Positions 7,266 through 15,108 of a stretch of 34,996 nucleotides of DNA are shown here, piece after piece. Within the stretch, counting starts at the first letter, position 1. Each line of letters begins with the position of its first letter. The position numbers were made by a program, and so were the translations under genes. The notes under the pieces were generated by a model. That model was not told where the DNA came from. It worked only from the letters and a program-made list of their open reading frames with translations, and did no database searches. The stretch is from the NCBI GenBank assembly GCA_022843745.1, contig JALHNB010000068.1:1-34996 (forward strand), written 5' to 3'. Origin of the DNA: Anaerolineae bacterium (lineage in GTDB: Bacteria > Chloroflexota > Anaerolineae > Aggregatilineales > Phototrophicaceae).

Positions 7266-8404
7266 AACGCTTGCTTATCTCTTTGCTGATTTTCACCTTG
7301 CTCACCATCGCCCTGCCCATGCTCGCGCAGGACAGCGGCATCATCACGCTGAATGATGCGACTCCCGCTGTTGATGTCGTCGTGACGCTCTCACCCGATA
7401 CAACAGGTACGATTTCCCTCAATATGGATTCAGTCATCGTAACGCTGAAAGACAGCACAAATACGACGGTTTTCAGGGCGGCAGATGCTCGCCTTCACGC
7501 GCTCGAACTCAATATCGCGCCGAATACAGGCACCCATACCCTGACCGTTGAGCGCCTGCCGGGATTTTCTGAAGCTTATGTGAGCATCAATTCGCTTGCT
7601 GAACTGTCGATACCTGGCAGCGCCGCGCTGGTGCAAACGGACTTTTTGACCTTCAACCAGGAGGTGTCACTGCCGCTGGATGCCGCCAATCCCGGTGATA
7701 ACATCGCTGTCAATATCCCCGGAAATACCACCGGCATGATTTCAGCGACCTTCCCCGGCGCAAATGCCACGACTCAGCTTATCGACTCGCAGGGCATCAT
7801 CGTCGTCGAATCATATAATGGACACGTTGATGGCATTAACGCGGTACTGGATAGCGGAGAATACGACTTCACTGTGCTGGCAAATAATCTGGCTGATCGG
7901 GTCGTCATCGGGGTTCGCGCAGTTCCCGCCTCCGAAAGCGCTTATATCCCCCTTGAATTACCCGCAAGTAACACGGTGGTTTCGGGTTCCGGGATCGACT
8001 GTACAGCATCGGTCATGGTTAGCTCCGCCAATCTGCGCAGCGGCCCCGGTACTGGATACAGCGTGATCGACTATGGATACCGCGATGAAATCTTCTCTGT
8101 GGGCGGCATAAACCCCCAGAATAATTGGGTCGTGATTGGCACGGATTCCGGCAGTGCATGGCTCTCGGACAGCGTGTCTCAATTGAATGGTGACTGCGAC
8201 AGTCTGACCGTGTTTGATATTCCTCTCCGGGATGCGCAGCCTGCTCCAGTGATTATTATTACGCCCGAACCACAGGTCATTGTCCAGGCCGCACCATCGT
8301 CGGGTTCATCCGCCAATCAATCATCGAGTTCTCAATCGCACGATGACGACGACGATGACCATGACGACGATCATGGTGGCGATGACGAACATGACGACGA
8401 CTAG
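7262..8404 (+). CDS. Secreted SH3b-domain protein with Asp/His-rich tail
   Basis: 380 residues. A clear signal peptide (MKRLLISLLIFTLLTIALP, cleavage near the LAQ at 21-23) is followed by about 220 residues of beta-rich sequence with no recognised domain. Next comes a bacterial SH3 domain (about 245-305, with ANLRSGPGTGYSVI and NNWVVIG). The tail, after about 355, is almost only Asp and His with a few Gly and Glu. SH3b domains usually bind cell-wall peptides, and the acidic/His tail could chelate metal ions. The opening of the mature part (DSGIITLNDATPAVDVVVTL) loosely resembles that of the secreted protein at 15109. The ATG overlaps the apbE stop, so it belongs to the operon. Confidence 0.85.
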   Translation: MKRLLISLLIFTLLTIALPMLAQDSGIITLNDATPAVDVVVTLSPDTTGTISLNMDSVIVTLKDSTNTTVFRAADARLHALELNIAPNTGTHTLTVERLPGFSEAYVSINSLAELSIPGSAALVQTDFLTFNQEVSLPLDAANPGDNIAVNIPGNTTGMISATFPGANATTQLIDSQGIIVVESYNGHVDGINAVLDSGEYDFTVLANNLADRVVIGVRAVPASESAYIPLELPASNTVVSGSGIDCTASVMVSSANLRSGPGTGYSVIDYGYRDEIFSVGGINPQNNWVVIGTDSGSAWLSDSVSQLNGDCDSLTVFDIPLRDAQPAPVIIITPEPQVIVQAAPSSGSSANQSSSSQSHDDDDDDHDDDHGGDDEHDDD

Positions 8405-8416
8405 AGACACATCATG

Positions 8417-8443
8417 CCAACCGGGGTTAGCCGCCCCGGTTGG
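8417..8443 (+). terminator. Strong intra-operon hairpin
   Basis: CCAACCGGGG and CCCCGGTTGG form a perfect 10-bp stem with a 7-nt loop, between the SH3b gene and the heme protein gene. No T-run follows (tcgtaaagg), so it looks like a partial terminator, a processing site or an mRNA-stabilising hairpin rather than a full terminator. Confidence 0.5.
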
Positions 8444-8460
8444 TCGTAAAGGATCATGAA

Positions 8461-9141
8461 ATGACAAAATCAACGCAATGGATAGACTGGCTTGTGATCC
8501 TGTGTAGCCTGCTGATTATCGGGTTATCGGCCTGGAGCATGTCAGCCAGTGGGGTCTTCAACCTTGACCTCTTCAACGATCAGAAATTGGCATGGCATCT
8601 GGTTCGTTCGTCGGGCATTGTCGCTTATGTGCTGTTGATGGCCTCGACCATCTGGGGTTTGTTCCTCAGCAGCCAGATCGTCAAGGATTGGTCGCCGGGT
8701 GTCATCTCACTGACCCTCCACAGTACCATCTCCTGGTTGGCGCTGCTGCTTGGTCTGGGTCATGGCCTGCTGCTGATGTTCGATGATTATTTCACCTACA
8801 CCCTGGGCAGCATCTTCATCCCGTTCACTGGGCCGTATCGCCCTGAAGTTGTCGGCCTGGGTACGCTGGCCTTTTGGATTATTGTGGGTGTTGCCGTCAG
8901 CTTCCCGCTTCGAAAACGACTGGGAAACACGCTCTGGAAACGCCTGCATTATCTGAGTTATGTGGCTTTCGGACTTGTGACCGCGCACGGCTTATTCGCC
9001 GGGACAGATAGCGGACATAGCGGATTTCGTCTGCTCGTTGCCATCGGCGTAACGCTCGTGATACTGCTTGTCGGAATAAGATTGGGCAAAGACCAGGCCA
9101 AATCACCCCATCCAGCCACGCGAAAAGGTGCTGCCAGTTAA
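8461..9141 (+). CDS. Ferric-reductase-like transmembrane heme b protein
   Basis: 226 residues with about six membrane helices. Two helices carry the paired histidines of the ferric reductase-like domain: H87/H101 (in LHSTISW...GLGHG) and H163/H176 (LHYLSY...TAHGLFAGTDSG). This is the spacing that holds two b hemes across the membrane. There is no FAD/NAD(P)H-binding cytosolic domain, so, like MsrQ, it would take electrons from another flavoprotein or from quinol. Its neighbour ApbE makes covalent FMN carriers, which suggests a short flavin-heme chain delivering electrons outward. The ATG at 8461 was chosen for the aaagga upstream; an in-frame GTG at 8440 lies inside the hairpin. Confidence 0.88.
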   Translation: MTKSTQWIDWLVILCSLLIIGLSAWSMSASGVFNLDLFNDQKLAWHLVRSSGIVAYVLLMASTIWGLFLSSQIVKDWSPGVISLTLHSTISWLALLLGLGHGLLLMFDDYFTYTLGSIFIPFTGPYRPEVVGLGTLAFWIIVGVAVSFPLRKRLGNTLWKRLHYLSYVAFGLVTAHGLFAGTDSGHSGFRLLVAIGVTLVILLVGIRLGKDQAKSPHPATRKGAAS

Positions 9142-9159
9142 GCATGTCAGACTTGGGTA

Positions 9160-9185
9160 AAGTGCCAGTCTTCTGGCTGGCACTT
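9160..9185 (+). terminator. Hairpin terminator after the ApbE operon
   Basis: AAGTGCCAG and CTGGCACTT form a perfect 9-bp stem with an 8-nt loop, starting 18 bp after the last stop of the operon. The T-tract is poor. It abuts the glycosyltransferase relic. Confidence 0.55.
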
Positions 9186-9188
9186 CTG

Positions 9189-9296
9189 CGCATCCATGCC
9201 AACGCCGCCGCCCTCGGCGAAAAAATCCGCTCCGAACAGGGAATCGAAAACGCCATGAGTTGGATCACCGGGATTATCAGACCGAGCGAGTGGTGA
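9189..9296 (+). pseudogene. Relic of the 3' end of a glycosyltransferase gene
   Basis: These 36 codons, ending in TGA, match the last 36 codons of the intact glycosyltransferase (5526-5633). By my count 93 of 108 bases are identical. The frame and stop are kept, and several of the changes are silent. The relic encodes RIHANAAALGEKIRSE and later SWITGIIRPSEW. It has no start or catalytic domain and cannot be functional. It lies on the far side of the four-gene ApbE operon from its intact counterpart. Confidence 0.88.
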
Positions 9297-9378
9297 GTAA
9301 TCGGAGGTTGGTTCGTTAGTTTCTAGCAGACGGTAAAAGCTACAATAATCACTAGGGTAGCTATCTCGGAGTTCTGCT

Positions 9379-11397
9379 ATGCGTGTATTTATCGCTTTTT
9401 TGCTCACGTTGATTGTTTATTCGGTATCGCTTGCGGAAGATTTGCCCTATCACGAAATCGACATGGCGGAAAAAGGCGCAGTCAATGTCATAGCCTGGAA
9501 ACCTGACGAGAGCCTACTGGCGGTTGGCGGCGACGGTGGGATATGGTTTTATAACGATTTAGGTCAGGAAGTCGCGTCTCTGGATAGCGAAAATGTAACC
9601 GACTTTGCCTGGAGTCCCAACGCCGAAACGTTGGCGGTCAGCACCGCAGACCACAAAATAACGTTCTGGCATTATCAGGCAGATGGCCTAACGTTTGAAA
9701 AGACAATCCAGGCCGAAGGGGATCGAATCAATTCGCTGGCGTTTAGCCCGGATGAAAAATATATCGCTGCGACAAGCTCCGACGAAATTGAATATTATTC
9801 TGACAGCTATCGCATATTTCACCGTTTGCGCGTGTATGAAACTGCAACCGGCGCGTTGATTTTTACATCCGATCCAAGCGGCGGAATTCTCAGTCATCGG
9901 TACGCGCTCAATATGATTCAATGGAGCGCAGACGGGGAACGACTGCTTACATTCGGTGGGCCATATCGAAATTTGGTTGTGTATGATGCTAATACCTGGG
10001 ATATTCTGGCCTCAGCAGAGCATAGGGGTGAACTAATCACAATGACTGCTGATCCGACGCTCATGACCATTTTTTTCAGTGCAGGCTCTTTTTACGAATA
10101 CGATGATTACTCAGCACACCTATTCCAAATCTATAGATTAAACAATGCCCTTCTTGGGAACTTATCAGCTTATCAGGAAGTCTCAGCATTGATTACTGCT
10201 CTCGTGTGGCAACCTGTCCCTCATCTTGTTGCCTCAGCAGAAGAATCCGGAGATATTCGAATCTGGCATCTGAAAAACGACGATACTGCCGAGCCTGTTT
10301 CAACCCTTCGCGCCCATCTAGCGCCTGTACGGTTGCTTGCCTGGGATAGCAGCGGAACAAAGCTTGCAGGTGCAGACGAAAATAACGTTGTCTTAATCTG
10401 GCATGACATTGAACAGGATTACACCCCGCCGGGTTTTTATCCAACCCACACAATTCCCCTGCCTGATAGCGCCCAAATATTTACCTGGAGTGGCGATGGC
10501 AAATGGCTTGTGGTGGGCGGCGAAAAAGAACTCGCATTTTACGATGCAGCCCGTCGCGTCCAGGTTGCGTCGATTCCAATGCCGTTCGAAGGGGATATTC
10601 GACAACTTCAGTTTTCTGAAGATAACACTCGTCTTTTAATCTCAAATTATGAAACTATTCAGGTGATGGCTGTAGCCGTAGACGGCGACGAGATAACCCT
10701 CAGCCCCATTGCATCCCACAACCCGGAAACATCTTTTGGCAATCCAGCACTTAGCCCAGATGGTACTGTGGTTGCCTATAACTTCGGCTTCTATGGAGGT
10801 GGTCTTGAATTTCACGATGGACAGCCGCAGACCAGACTCTGGAATATTGATACAGGCGAGATTCGTGAATTGCATACGGGCTATCTCAGCCGACTCTTAT
10901 GGGGTCCGGACAGCTCAATGTTATTGACTGGCCTTCAGAGTCAGCCGCTTGCGCGTATTCACGATATTGTGACGGACACTTCACGAGTTGATTTTTGGGG
11001 ATTACAACCTTTTTGCTGTGGTAGTGGGTACAGTCCACGCGGCCTGGATTGGCAAGGCGACCATGTTGCTATGACGAGCTGGGGGCAAGTCGGCATCTGG
11101 CAGGTGGAATACAGTGAAGGTACTCTGAACATCACAAACGAGATCACGTTCTTGAGAAAGATAACCGCTGTAAAACTTTCACCTGATGGCAGGTTGTTGG
11201 CTGGGGTTGGTGAAAATCTGTATATATGGGATACCCAAAGCGGACGGCCATTGCGGATAATGAACAATGTATCGGATCAGATCGCTTGGTCGCCCGATGG
11301 ACGCACATTGGCCTCATTCGATCTATACCCCGATTTTGATGAAAAGCAGCTTCTCCTATGGGAGATCGACCCGAATATGGCATCCTCAACCCCATAA
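9379..11397 (+). CDS. Secreted WD40 beta-propeller protein
   Basis: 672 residues. The signal peptide is MRVFIAFLLTLIVYSVSLA. The rest is a series of WD40 blades with the recurring pattern 'W-S-P-D/N-x-x-x-L-A' (AWKPDESLLAVGG, AWSPNAETLAVST, AFSPDEKYIAATS, AWDSSGTKLAGAD, KLSPDGRLLAGVG, AWSPDGRTLASFD). There are enough blades for two propellers. It is probably an extracytoplasmic binding or scaffold protein, and no catalytic motif is visible. It is somewhat more AT-rich than its neighbours. The ATG follows cggag. A similar but shorter WD40 protein lies at 19215. Confidence 0.88.
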   Translation: MRVFIAFLLTLIVYSVSLAEDLPYHEIDMAEKGAVNVIAWKPDESLLAVGGDGGIWFYNDLGQEVASLDSENVTDFAWSPNAETLAVSTADHKITFWHYQADGLTFEKTIQAEGDRINSLAFSPDEKYIAATSSDEIEYYSDSYRIFHRLRVYETATGALIFTSDPSGGILSHRYALNMIQWSADGERLLTFGGPYRNLVVYDANTWDILASAEHRGELITMTADPTLMTIFFSAGSFYEYDDYSAHLFQIYRLNNALLGNLSAYQEVSALITALVWQPVPHLVASAEESGDIRIWHLKNDDTAEPVSTLRAHLAPVRLLAWDSSGTKLAGADENNVVLIWHDIEQDYTPPGFYPTHTIPLPDSAQIFTWSGDGKWLVVGGEKELAFYDAARRVQVASIPMPFEGDIRQLQFSEDNTRLLISNYETIQVMAVAVDGDEITLSPIASHNPETSFGNPALSPDGTVVAYNFGFYGGGLEFHDGQPQTRLWNIDTGEIRELHTGYLSRLLWGPDSSMLLTGLQSQPLARIHDIVTDTSRVDFWGLQPFCCGSGYSPRGLDWQGDHVAMTSWGQVGIWQVEYSEGTLNITNEITFLRKITAVKLSPDGRLLAGVGENLYIWDTQSGRPLRIMNNVSDQIAWSPDGRTLASFDLYPDFDEKQLLLWEIDPNMASSTP

Positions 11398-11451
11398 ACG
11401 ACACACTCAATAAACGGCTTGCTCAATGCCACAACCCCGCAAGCCATTCTC

Positions 11452-11506
11452 AGCCCTTTTCGAAAGGGCTTTTCTTCCCCTAGCCGGATGGCTTCCAGCC
11501 TCCGGC
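11452..11506 (+). terminator. Double-hairpin repeat (family D), copy 1: terminator
   Basis: Hairpin 1 pairs AGCCCTTT with AAAGGGCT and is followed by tttctt, a good intrinsic terminator 54 bp after the WD40 stop. Hairpin 2 follows at once (GCCGGA/TCCGGC outer, GGCT/AGCC inner). The same two-hairpin layout recurs at 13321, 22264 and 30141. Confidence 0.75.
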
Positions 11507-11626
11507 GCTATCCCCTCACACCCGACTTTCCAAATTTCCACTTTAGTAGTATATTTGTTCTACAGATTACTGCCTTACATTGCTGTAAAAGTGGGTTTGC
11601 GAAAATAATTCAGGGAGACAATTGAA

Positions 11627-12772
11627 ATGAGCGAAAAAGTCAATGTTCTTGTCGGTACGGACAAAGGTGGGTTTATCTTCACCAGCGACCAGAAGCGTAA
11701 AGAGTGGTCGGTCAGCGACATCATGTTCAAGGGCTGGAAGATGATGCACATGGTCATGGATCCGCGCGATGGGCGCCTTCATGCCTCCCTCAGCCATTTC
11801 GTCTTTGGCGCGACCACCCAATATTCCGATGATATGGGCAAAACCTGGACGCAAAGCCCCGGCCTGCCCCGCTTCTCACGCCCATCGGTTTCCGGCAGAC
11901 CCGGCGGCACACCCGAAGAAGCCTACTCCGGCAGACCGATCCCCGAAACGCCGGAACAGGTGCTTCAAATCTGGAATATCGAGCCGGGACGCGCCGACGA
12001 GCCGGGTGTCCTCTACGCCGGAGCGCAGCCTGCATCCCTGTTCAAATCGACGGATCGCGGCGAAAGCTGGGAACTCAATGAGAACCTCTACGATCACCCT
12101 CATCGTGGTCAATGGATGTCCGGCGCAGGTGGCCTCTGTCTGCACAGCATCGTGCTCGATCCACGTGACAAGAATCGCATGTATATCGCGATCTCGGCGG
12201 CGGGCGTTTACCGCACCGACGACGGCGGCAAGACCTGGAATGCCCGTAACAAAAACACGCTGGCCGACTTTGCCGCAAAAACTTACCCTGAATTTGGGCA
12301 ATGTGTGCATAAACTCGCGATTCACCCTTCCCGCCCAGACGTGCTTTTCCAGCAAAATCACTGCGGCGTGTATCGCAGCGATGACTGCGCCGAGGATTGG
12401 ATCGACATTGGCGAGGACAAACTGCCCAGCCGTTTCGGATTTCCGATGGTCGTTCATCCGCATGAGCCGGAAACCATCTACGTCATGCTTGAAGAAAGCG
12501 ACCAGTTCCGCATGAGCGTGGATGGGCAAGCAGCCGTCTGGCGCAGCCGCGATGGTGGCGGAAACTGGGAGCGTATCACCAAAGGTCTGCCCGAAAAAGC
12601 GCATATGGTCACGCTGCGCGAGGCGATGGTCGCTGATTCTTTGAAGCCCGCCGGAATTTACGCGGGTACGAACACTGGACAGCTTTTCTACAGCCGCGAC
12701 GATGGCGATTCGTGGGAACTGCTGGCCGATTTTCTGCCGCCGATCCTCTCCGTCGAAGTCGCCGTGACGTAA
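11627..12772 (+). CDS. BNR/Asp-box (sialidase-fold) beta-propeller protein
   Basis: 381 residues without a signal peptide. At least six Asp-box-like turns are visible (SDDMGKTWTQ, STDRGESWEL, TDDGGKTWNA, SDDCAEDWID, SRDGGGNWER, SRDDGDSWEL), which define a six-bladed sialidase/sortilin-type propeller. It opens with VLVGTDKGGFIF. Members of this family in environmental bacteria are usually annotated as exo-alpha-sialidase or glycosyl hydrolase, but I cannot see the arginine triad of true sialidases with confidence, so catalysis is not shown. Lack of a signal suggests a cytoplasmic location. The start has gggag 10 bp upstream. Confidence 0.85.
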   Translation: MSEKVNVLVGTDKGGFIFTSDQKRKEWSVSDIMFKGWKMMHMVMDPRDGRLHASLSHFVFGATTQYSDDMGKTWTQSPGLPRFSRPSVSGRPGGTPEEAYSGRPIPETPEQVLQIWNIEPGRADEPGVLYAGAQPASLFKSTDRGESWELNENLYDHPHRGQWMSGAGGLCLHSIVLDPRDKNRMYIAISAAGVYRTDDGGKTWNARNKNTLADFAAKTYPEFGQCVHKLAIHPSRPDVLFQQNHCGVYRSDDCAEDWIDIGEDKLPSRFGFPMVVHPHEPETIYVMLEESDQFRMSVDGQAAVWRSRDGGGNWERITKGLPEKAHMVTLREAMVADSLKPAGIYAGTNTGQLFYSRDDGDSWELLADFLPPILSVEVAVT

Positions 12773-12783
12773 GAGTTTGGACA

Positions 12784-12824
12784 TGTGCGGCGGGAATTGG
12801 GTCGTTTAGAATCCCCGCCGCACA
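12784..12824. promoter_or_regulatory. Long hairpin between the BNR gene and the DUF6714-like gene
   Basis: TGTGCGGCGGG and CCCGCCGCACA form a perfect 11-bp stem, extendable inward by ATT/AAT past one bulge. It starts 11 bp after the BNR stop and ends 20 bp before the next ATG. No T-run follows. It may act as a terminator-like stem or cap the 5'-UTR of the downstream gene. Confidence 0.5.
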
Positions 12825-12844
12825 ATACGCATACAGGGATTTAT

Positions 12845-13294
12845 ATGAGTGAGATCGAAAAAACTGAATTGGTCAAAAGGATCAAAAAAGCCTTTAAAGA
12901 TGTGTCCTATCCAGGTCGAAAAATTGGCGACAAAGAGGAGTTACGGGATTTTCTAGGAAAGACATGGAAGGATTTAACGCCTGCCGACCTCAATCGAAAC
13001 GACACTTTGATCTACTTTAATAAAGCAGGATTACAGTATTACTTGCCATTCTATCTCACGATGGTTCTTACGAACCCAGATAAAGTAAGTTCAAATGTGA
13101 GAGAGGCTATCGTTCGTGAGCTTGGCTATAAATTGATTGATGAAAACCTCTGCGAATATTTCACCAAAGAACAGCAGAATGTAATCTTGGATTTTTTCGA
13201 ACGCTACGAGAGCATTTTTCCTTTGTTATCACCTGTAGATAAGAGTCGTAGACAAATTGAACAAGCCATCAACTATTGGCGAACCTGCTCATAA
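12845..13294 (+). CDS. DUF6714-like protein
   Basis: 149 residues. The pattern LVKRIKKAFKDVSYPG near the N-terminus, then WKDLTPADLNRN, GLQYYLPFYLTMVL in the middle and FTKEQQNVILDFFERY near the C-terminus matches the layout I know from DUF6714 proteins, whose function is unknown. It is clearly more AT-rich than the genes on either side, suggesting recent acquisition. The start is the ATG at 12845 before MSEIEKTELV, with a weak aggga upstream. The 60 bp of open frame before it encode hairpin sequence, not protein. Confidence 0.75.
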   Translation: MSEIEKTELVKRIKKAFKDVSYPGRKIGDKEELRDFLGKTWKDLTPADLNRNDTLIYFNKAGLQYYLPFYLTMVLTNPDKVSSNVREAIVRELGYKLIDENLCEYFTKEQQNVILDFFERYESIFPLLSPVDKSRRQIEQAINYWRTCS

Positions 13295-13320
13295 AATTCG
13301 ACACTCAACGCAACTTAACA

Positions 13321-13371
13321 GTCCGCTTCAGCGGGCTTTCTTCGCTAGCCGGATGGCTTCCAGCCTCCGGC
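13321..13371 (+). terminator. Double-hairpin repeat (family D), copy 2: terminator
   Basis: Hairpin 1 pairs CCGC with GCGG around ttca and is followed by gctttctt. Hairpin 2 pairs GCCGGA with TCCGGC and GGCT with AGCC. It begins 27 bp after the stop of the DUF6714-like gene. Confidence 0.7.
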
Positions 13372-13420
13372 GGTAATCTGATGCTATAGTGTCTGCATGT
13401 GTCTGTCTTGATCGAGAAAC

Positions 13421-13810
13421 GTGCTTCACGAAGGAGTGAACAAAATTCACAGCCCAATCCTCAATAAAATCGGCGCGGTGTTTATTCCCGTTTCGGATAT
13501 GCCCCGCGCGATCTCCTGGTACAGCAATTTGCTCGGCCTGCCGCTTCAGTCCGCGTCCCACGAAGGCACGATTTACGATGTACCAATGACAGGCGAGACA
13601 ACCTTGATACTCGATGCCAACAAAAAAGAAGTCACCAATTCTTCGCAGCCCTTGTTTTTCTTCCCGACGGACGACATGCAGGCAACGGTCACGTTTTTGA
13701 AGCAGAATGGCGTAGAAATCCTCAGCGCGGTTGAAGACATAGGCAGTGTGAAATTCTTGGTTTTCAAAGACCCTGATGCCAATCTGTTGATGGTGTGTCA
13801 GCGCAATTGA
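13421..13810 (+). CDS. VOC (glyoxalase/bleomycin-resistance fold) protein
   Basis: 129 residues or slightly fewer. There are two beta-alpha-beta-beta-beta halves: IGAVFIPVSDMPRAISWYSNLLGLPL in the first, and FFPTDDMQATVTFLKQNGVEI with VKFLVFKDPDANLLMVCQ in the second. The C-terminal F-K-D-P-D/x-N-x-L motif is typical of vicinal-oxygen-chelate proteins. The usual first-strand metal histidine is Phe here (AVFIPV), so metal binding may be altered. The substrate is unknown. The start is uncertain: GTG 13421 is given, while GTG 13436 in the same frame lies too close to aagga to be well placed. The next real gene on this strand begins at 14154. Confidence 0.8.
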   Translation: MLHEGVNKIHSPILNKIGAVFIPVSDMPRAISWYSNLLGLPLQSASHEGTIYDVPMTGETTLILDANKKEVTNSSQPLFFFPTDDMQATVTFLKQNGVEILSAVEDIGSVKFLVFKDPDANLLMVCQRN

Positions 13811-13902
13811 ACCGCGATCACGCATCAACCCCGCCCCCTAGCACCTTTCAGGGGTAGGTTTTTGTTTTGACACCTATTCACCATCCCAAAACCTCTGTTT
13901 TT

Positions 13903-13990
13903 CTCCCCTCTCTCGCTTGCGGTTCGCAACAGGACAATTTTAAAAATACGCTCACAAATCTGGCCTGTAGGGGCATGGCGCGCCATGCCC
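13903..13990. repeat. Truncated family F repeat next to a perfect family E palindrome
   Basis: 13903-13930 is a cut-short family F sequence (ctcccctctctcgcttgcgg). At 13967 gtag introduces the perfect 20-bp palindrome GGGCATGGCG|CGCCATGCCC. Family E copies also occur at 15993, 17121, 18981, 20919, 25332, 25455 and 33050. This accounts for most of the 343 bp gap 13811-14153. Confidence 0.65.
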
Positions 13991-14072
13991 TTTCGCAAAA
14001 ACACCGCCAATTTCCCAAAAGTGTCGTGTTGTAAACCATGAATGCGTTCATCAAAACGAAATACAGTCCACC

Positions 14073-14097
14073 AAATATGACAAAAGATGTCATATTT
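14073..14097. promoter_or_regulatory. Perfect palindromic operator candidate before the SDR gene
   Basis: AAATATGACA and TGTCATATTT are perfect 10-bp arms separated by AAAGA, 57 bp before the SDR start. This is the size and spacing of a homodimeric repressor site (TetR/MarR/PadR size class). The regulator is not encoded next to it. Confidence 0.55.
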
Positions 14098-14153
14098 GCC
14101 TGATAACCTGAAAGTTGCCAGATCGCTTTGTTATCGAGTCGAAACGAGGGAAC

Positions 14154-15059
14154 ATGACGACGAATCAGCAGAATTTGCGCGGAAAAGTAGCAGTGGTAGC
14201 GGGCGCGACTCGCGGCGCGGGACGTGGGATCGCCCTGGCGCTTGGCGAAGCAGGCGCAACCGTCTACTGCACCGGGCGCAGCGTGCGCGGGAATCCTTCC
14301 GATATGAAGCGCACTGAAACCATTGACGAAACGGCGGAATTTGTCACCCAGCGCGGCGGCAAAGGCATCGCGGTGCGCGTCGATCACACGGTAGAGAGTG
14401 AAGTCAAAGCGTTGTTCGAGCGCATCCGTCAGGAGCAAAACGGCCAGCTTGATATTCTCATCAATGACGTGTGGGGTGGCGACGACCTCGCCGAGTGGGG
14501 CAAATCGTTCTGGGAACTTTCGCTGGATAAAGGCCGCTTGATGCTGGAACGCGCGATTTTTTCGCACATTATCACCAGTCGCTACGGCGTGCCGCTGATG
14601 ATCGAGCGCAACCAGGGGATCATCATGGAAATTACCGACGGCGACAGCGCCAATTATCGCGGCAATCTCTTTTACGACCTCGTGAAAGCGTCCGTCATCC
14701 GGCTTGCGGTGGCGATGTCCGAGGAACTGCGCGGGAAATACAACATTACCGCCTTCGCCCTCACGCCCGGATTTCTGCGCTCCGAATGGATGCTCGACCA
14801 CTTCGGTGTCACCGAGGCCAACTGGCGCGATGCCATCACGAAAGAACCCTATTTCGCTGAGTCAGAAACGCCGCATTTCATTGGTCGCGCGGTTGCTGCC
14901 CTCGCCGCCGACCCCAATATCGCCGAAAAATCCGGCAAAACGTTGGCGACCTGGCATCTCGCGCAGGAATACGGCTTCACCGATGCCGACGGCAGGCAGC
15001 CACATTGGGCAAATTTCTTCGCCGCGCGTCAGGCCGAAGCAAAACTTAAGAAGGATTGA
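14154..15059 (+). CDS. SDR family oxidoreductase (DHRS1-like)
   Basis: 301 residues. Classical short-chain dehydrogenase with the cofactor motif GATRGAGRG (G17, G21, G23), CTGRS at the end of the second strand (the R suggests NADP preference), and the catalytic YDLVK (Y174, K178). The segment LDILINDVWGGDD replaces the usual NNAG, and SLDKGRLMLERA follows. These features match the DHRS1-like branch common in Actinobacteria and Chloroflexota. The substrate is unknown. The start is the ATG after gaggga. A perfect palindrome upstream suggests repression by a small-molecule-sensing regulator. Confidence 0.9.
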   Translation: MTTNQQNLRGKVAVVAGATRGAGRGIALALGEAGATVYCTGRSVRGNPSDMKRTETIDETAEFVTQRGGKGIAVRVDHTVESEVKALFERIRQEQNGQLDILINDVWGGDDLAEWGKSFWELSLDKGRLMLERAIFSHIITSRYGVPLMIERNQGIIMEITDGDSANYRGNLFYDLVKASVIRLAVAMSEELRGKYNITAFALTPGFLRSEWMLDHFGVTEANWRDAITKEPYFAESETPHFIGRAVAALAADPNIAEKSGKTLATWHLAQEYGFTDADGRQPHWANFFAARQAEAKLKKD

Positions 15060-15108
15060 AATCTTTGAGCTGTCGGCATATCCTTAAAAGTAAAAAGGAT
15101 GGTCATTT

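Noticed and set aside
11876-12784. 302-codon open frame on the minus strand
   Set aside because: It is a shadow of the BNR propeller gene, whose six Asp boxes fix the true frame.
13878-14801. 307-codon open frame on the minus strand
   Set aside because: It is opposite the SDR gene, crosses the repeats and the palindrome, and has no family resemblance.
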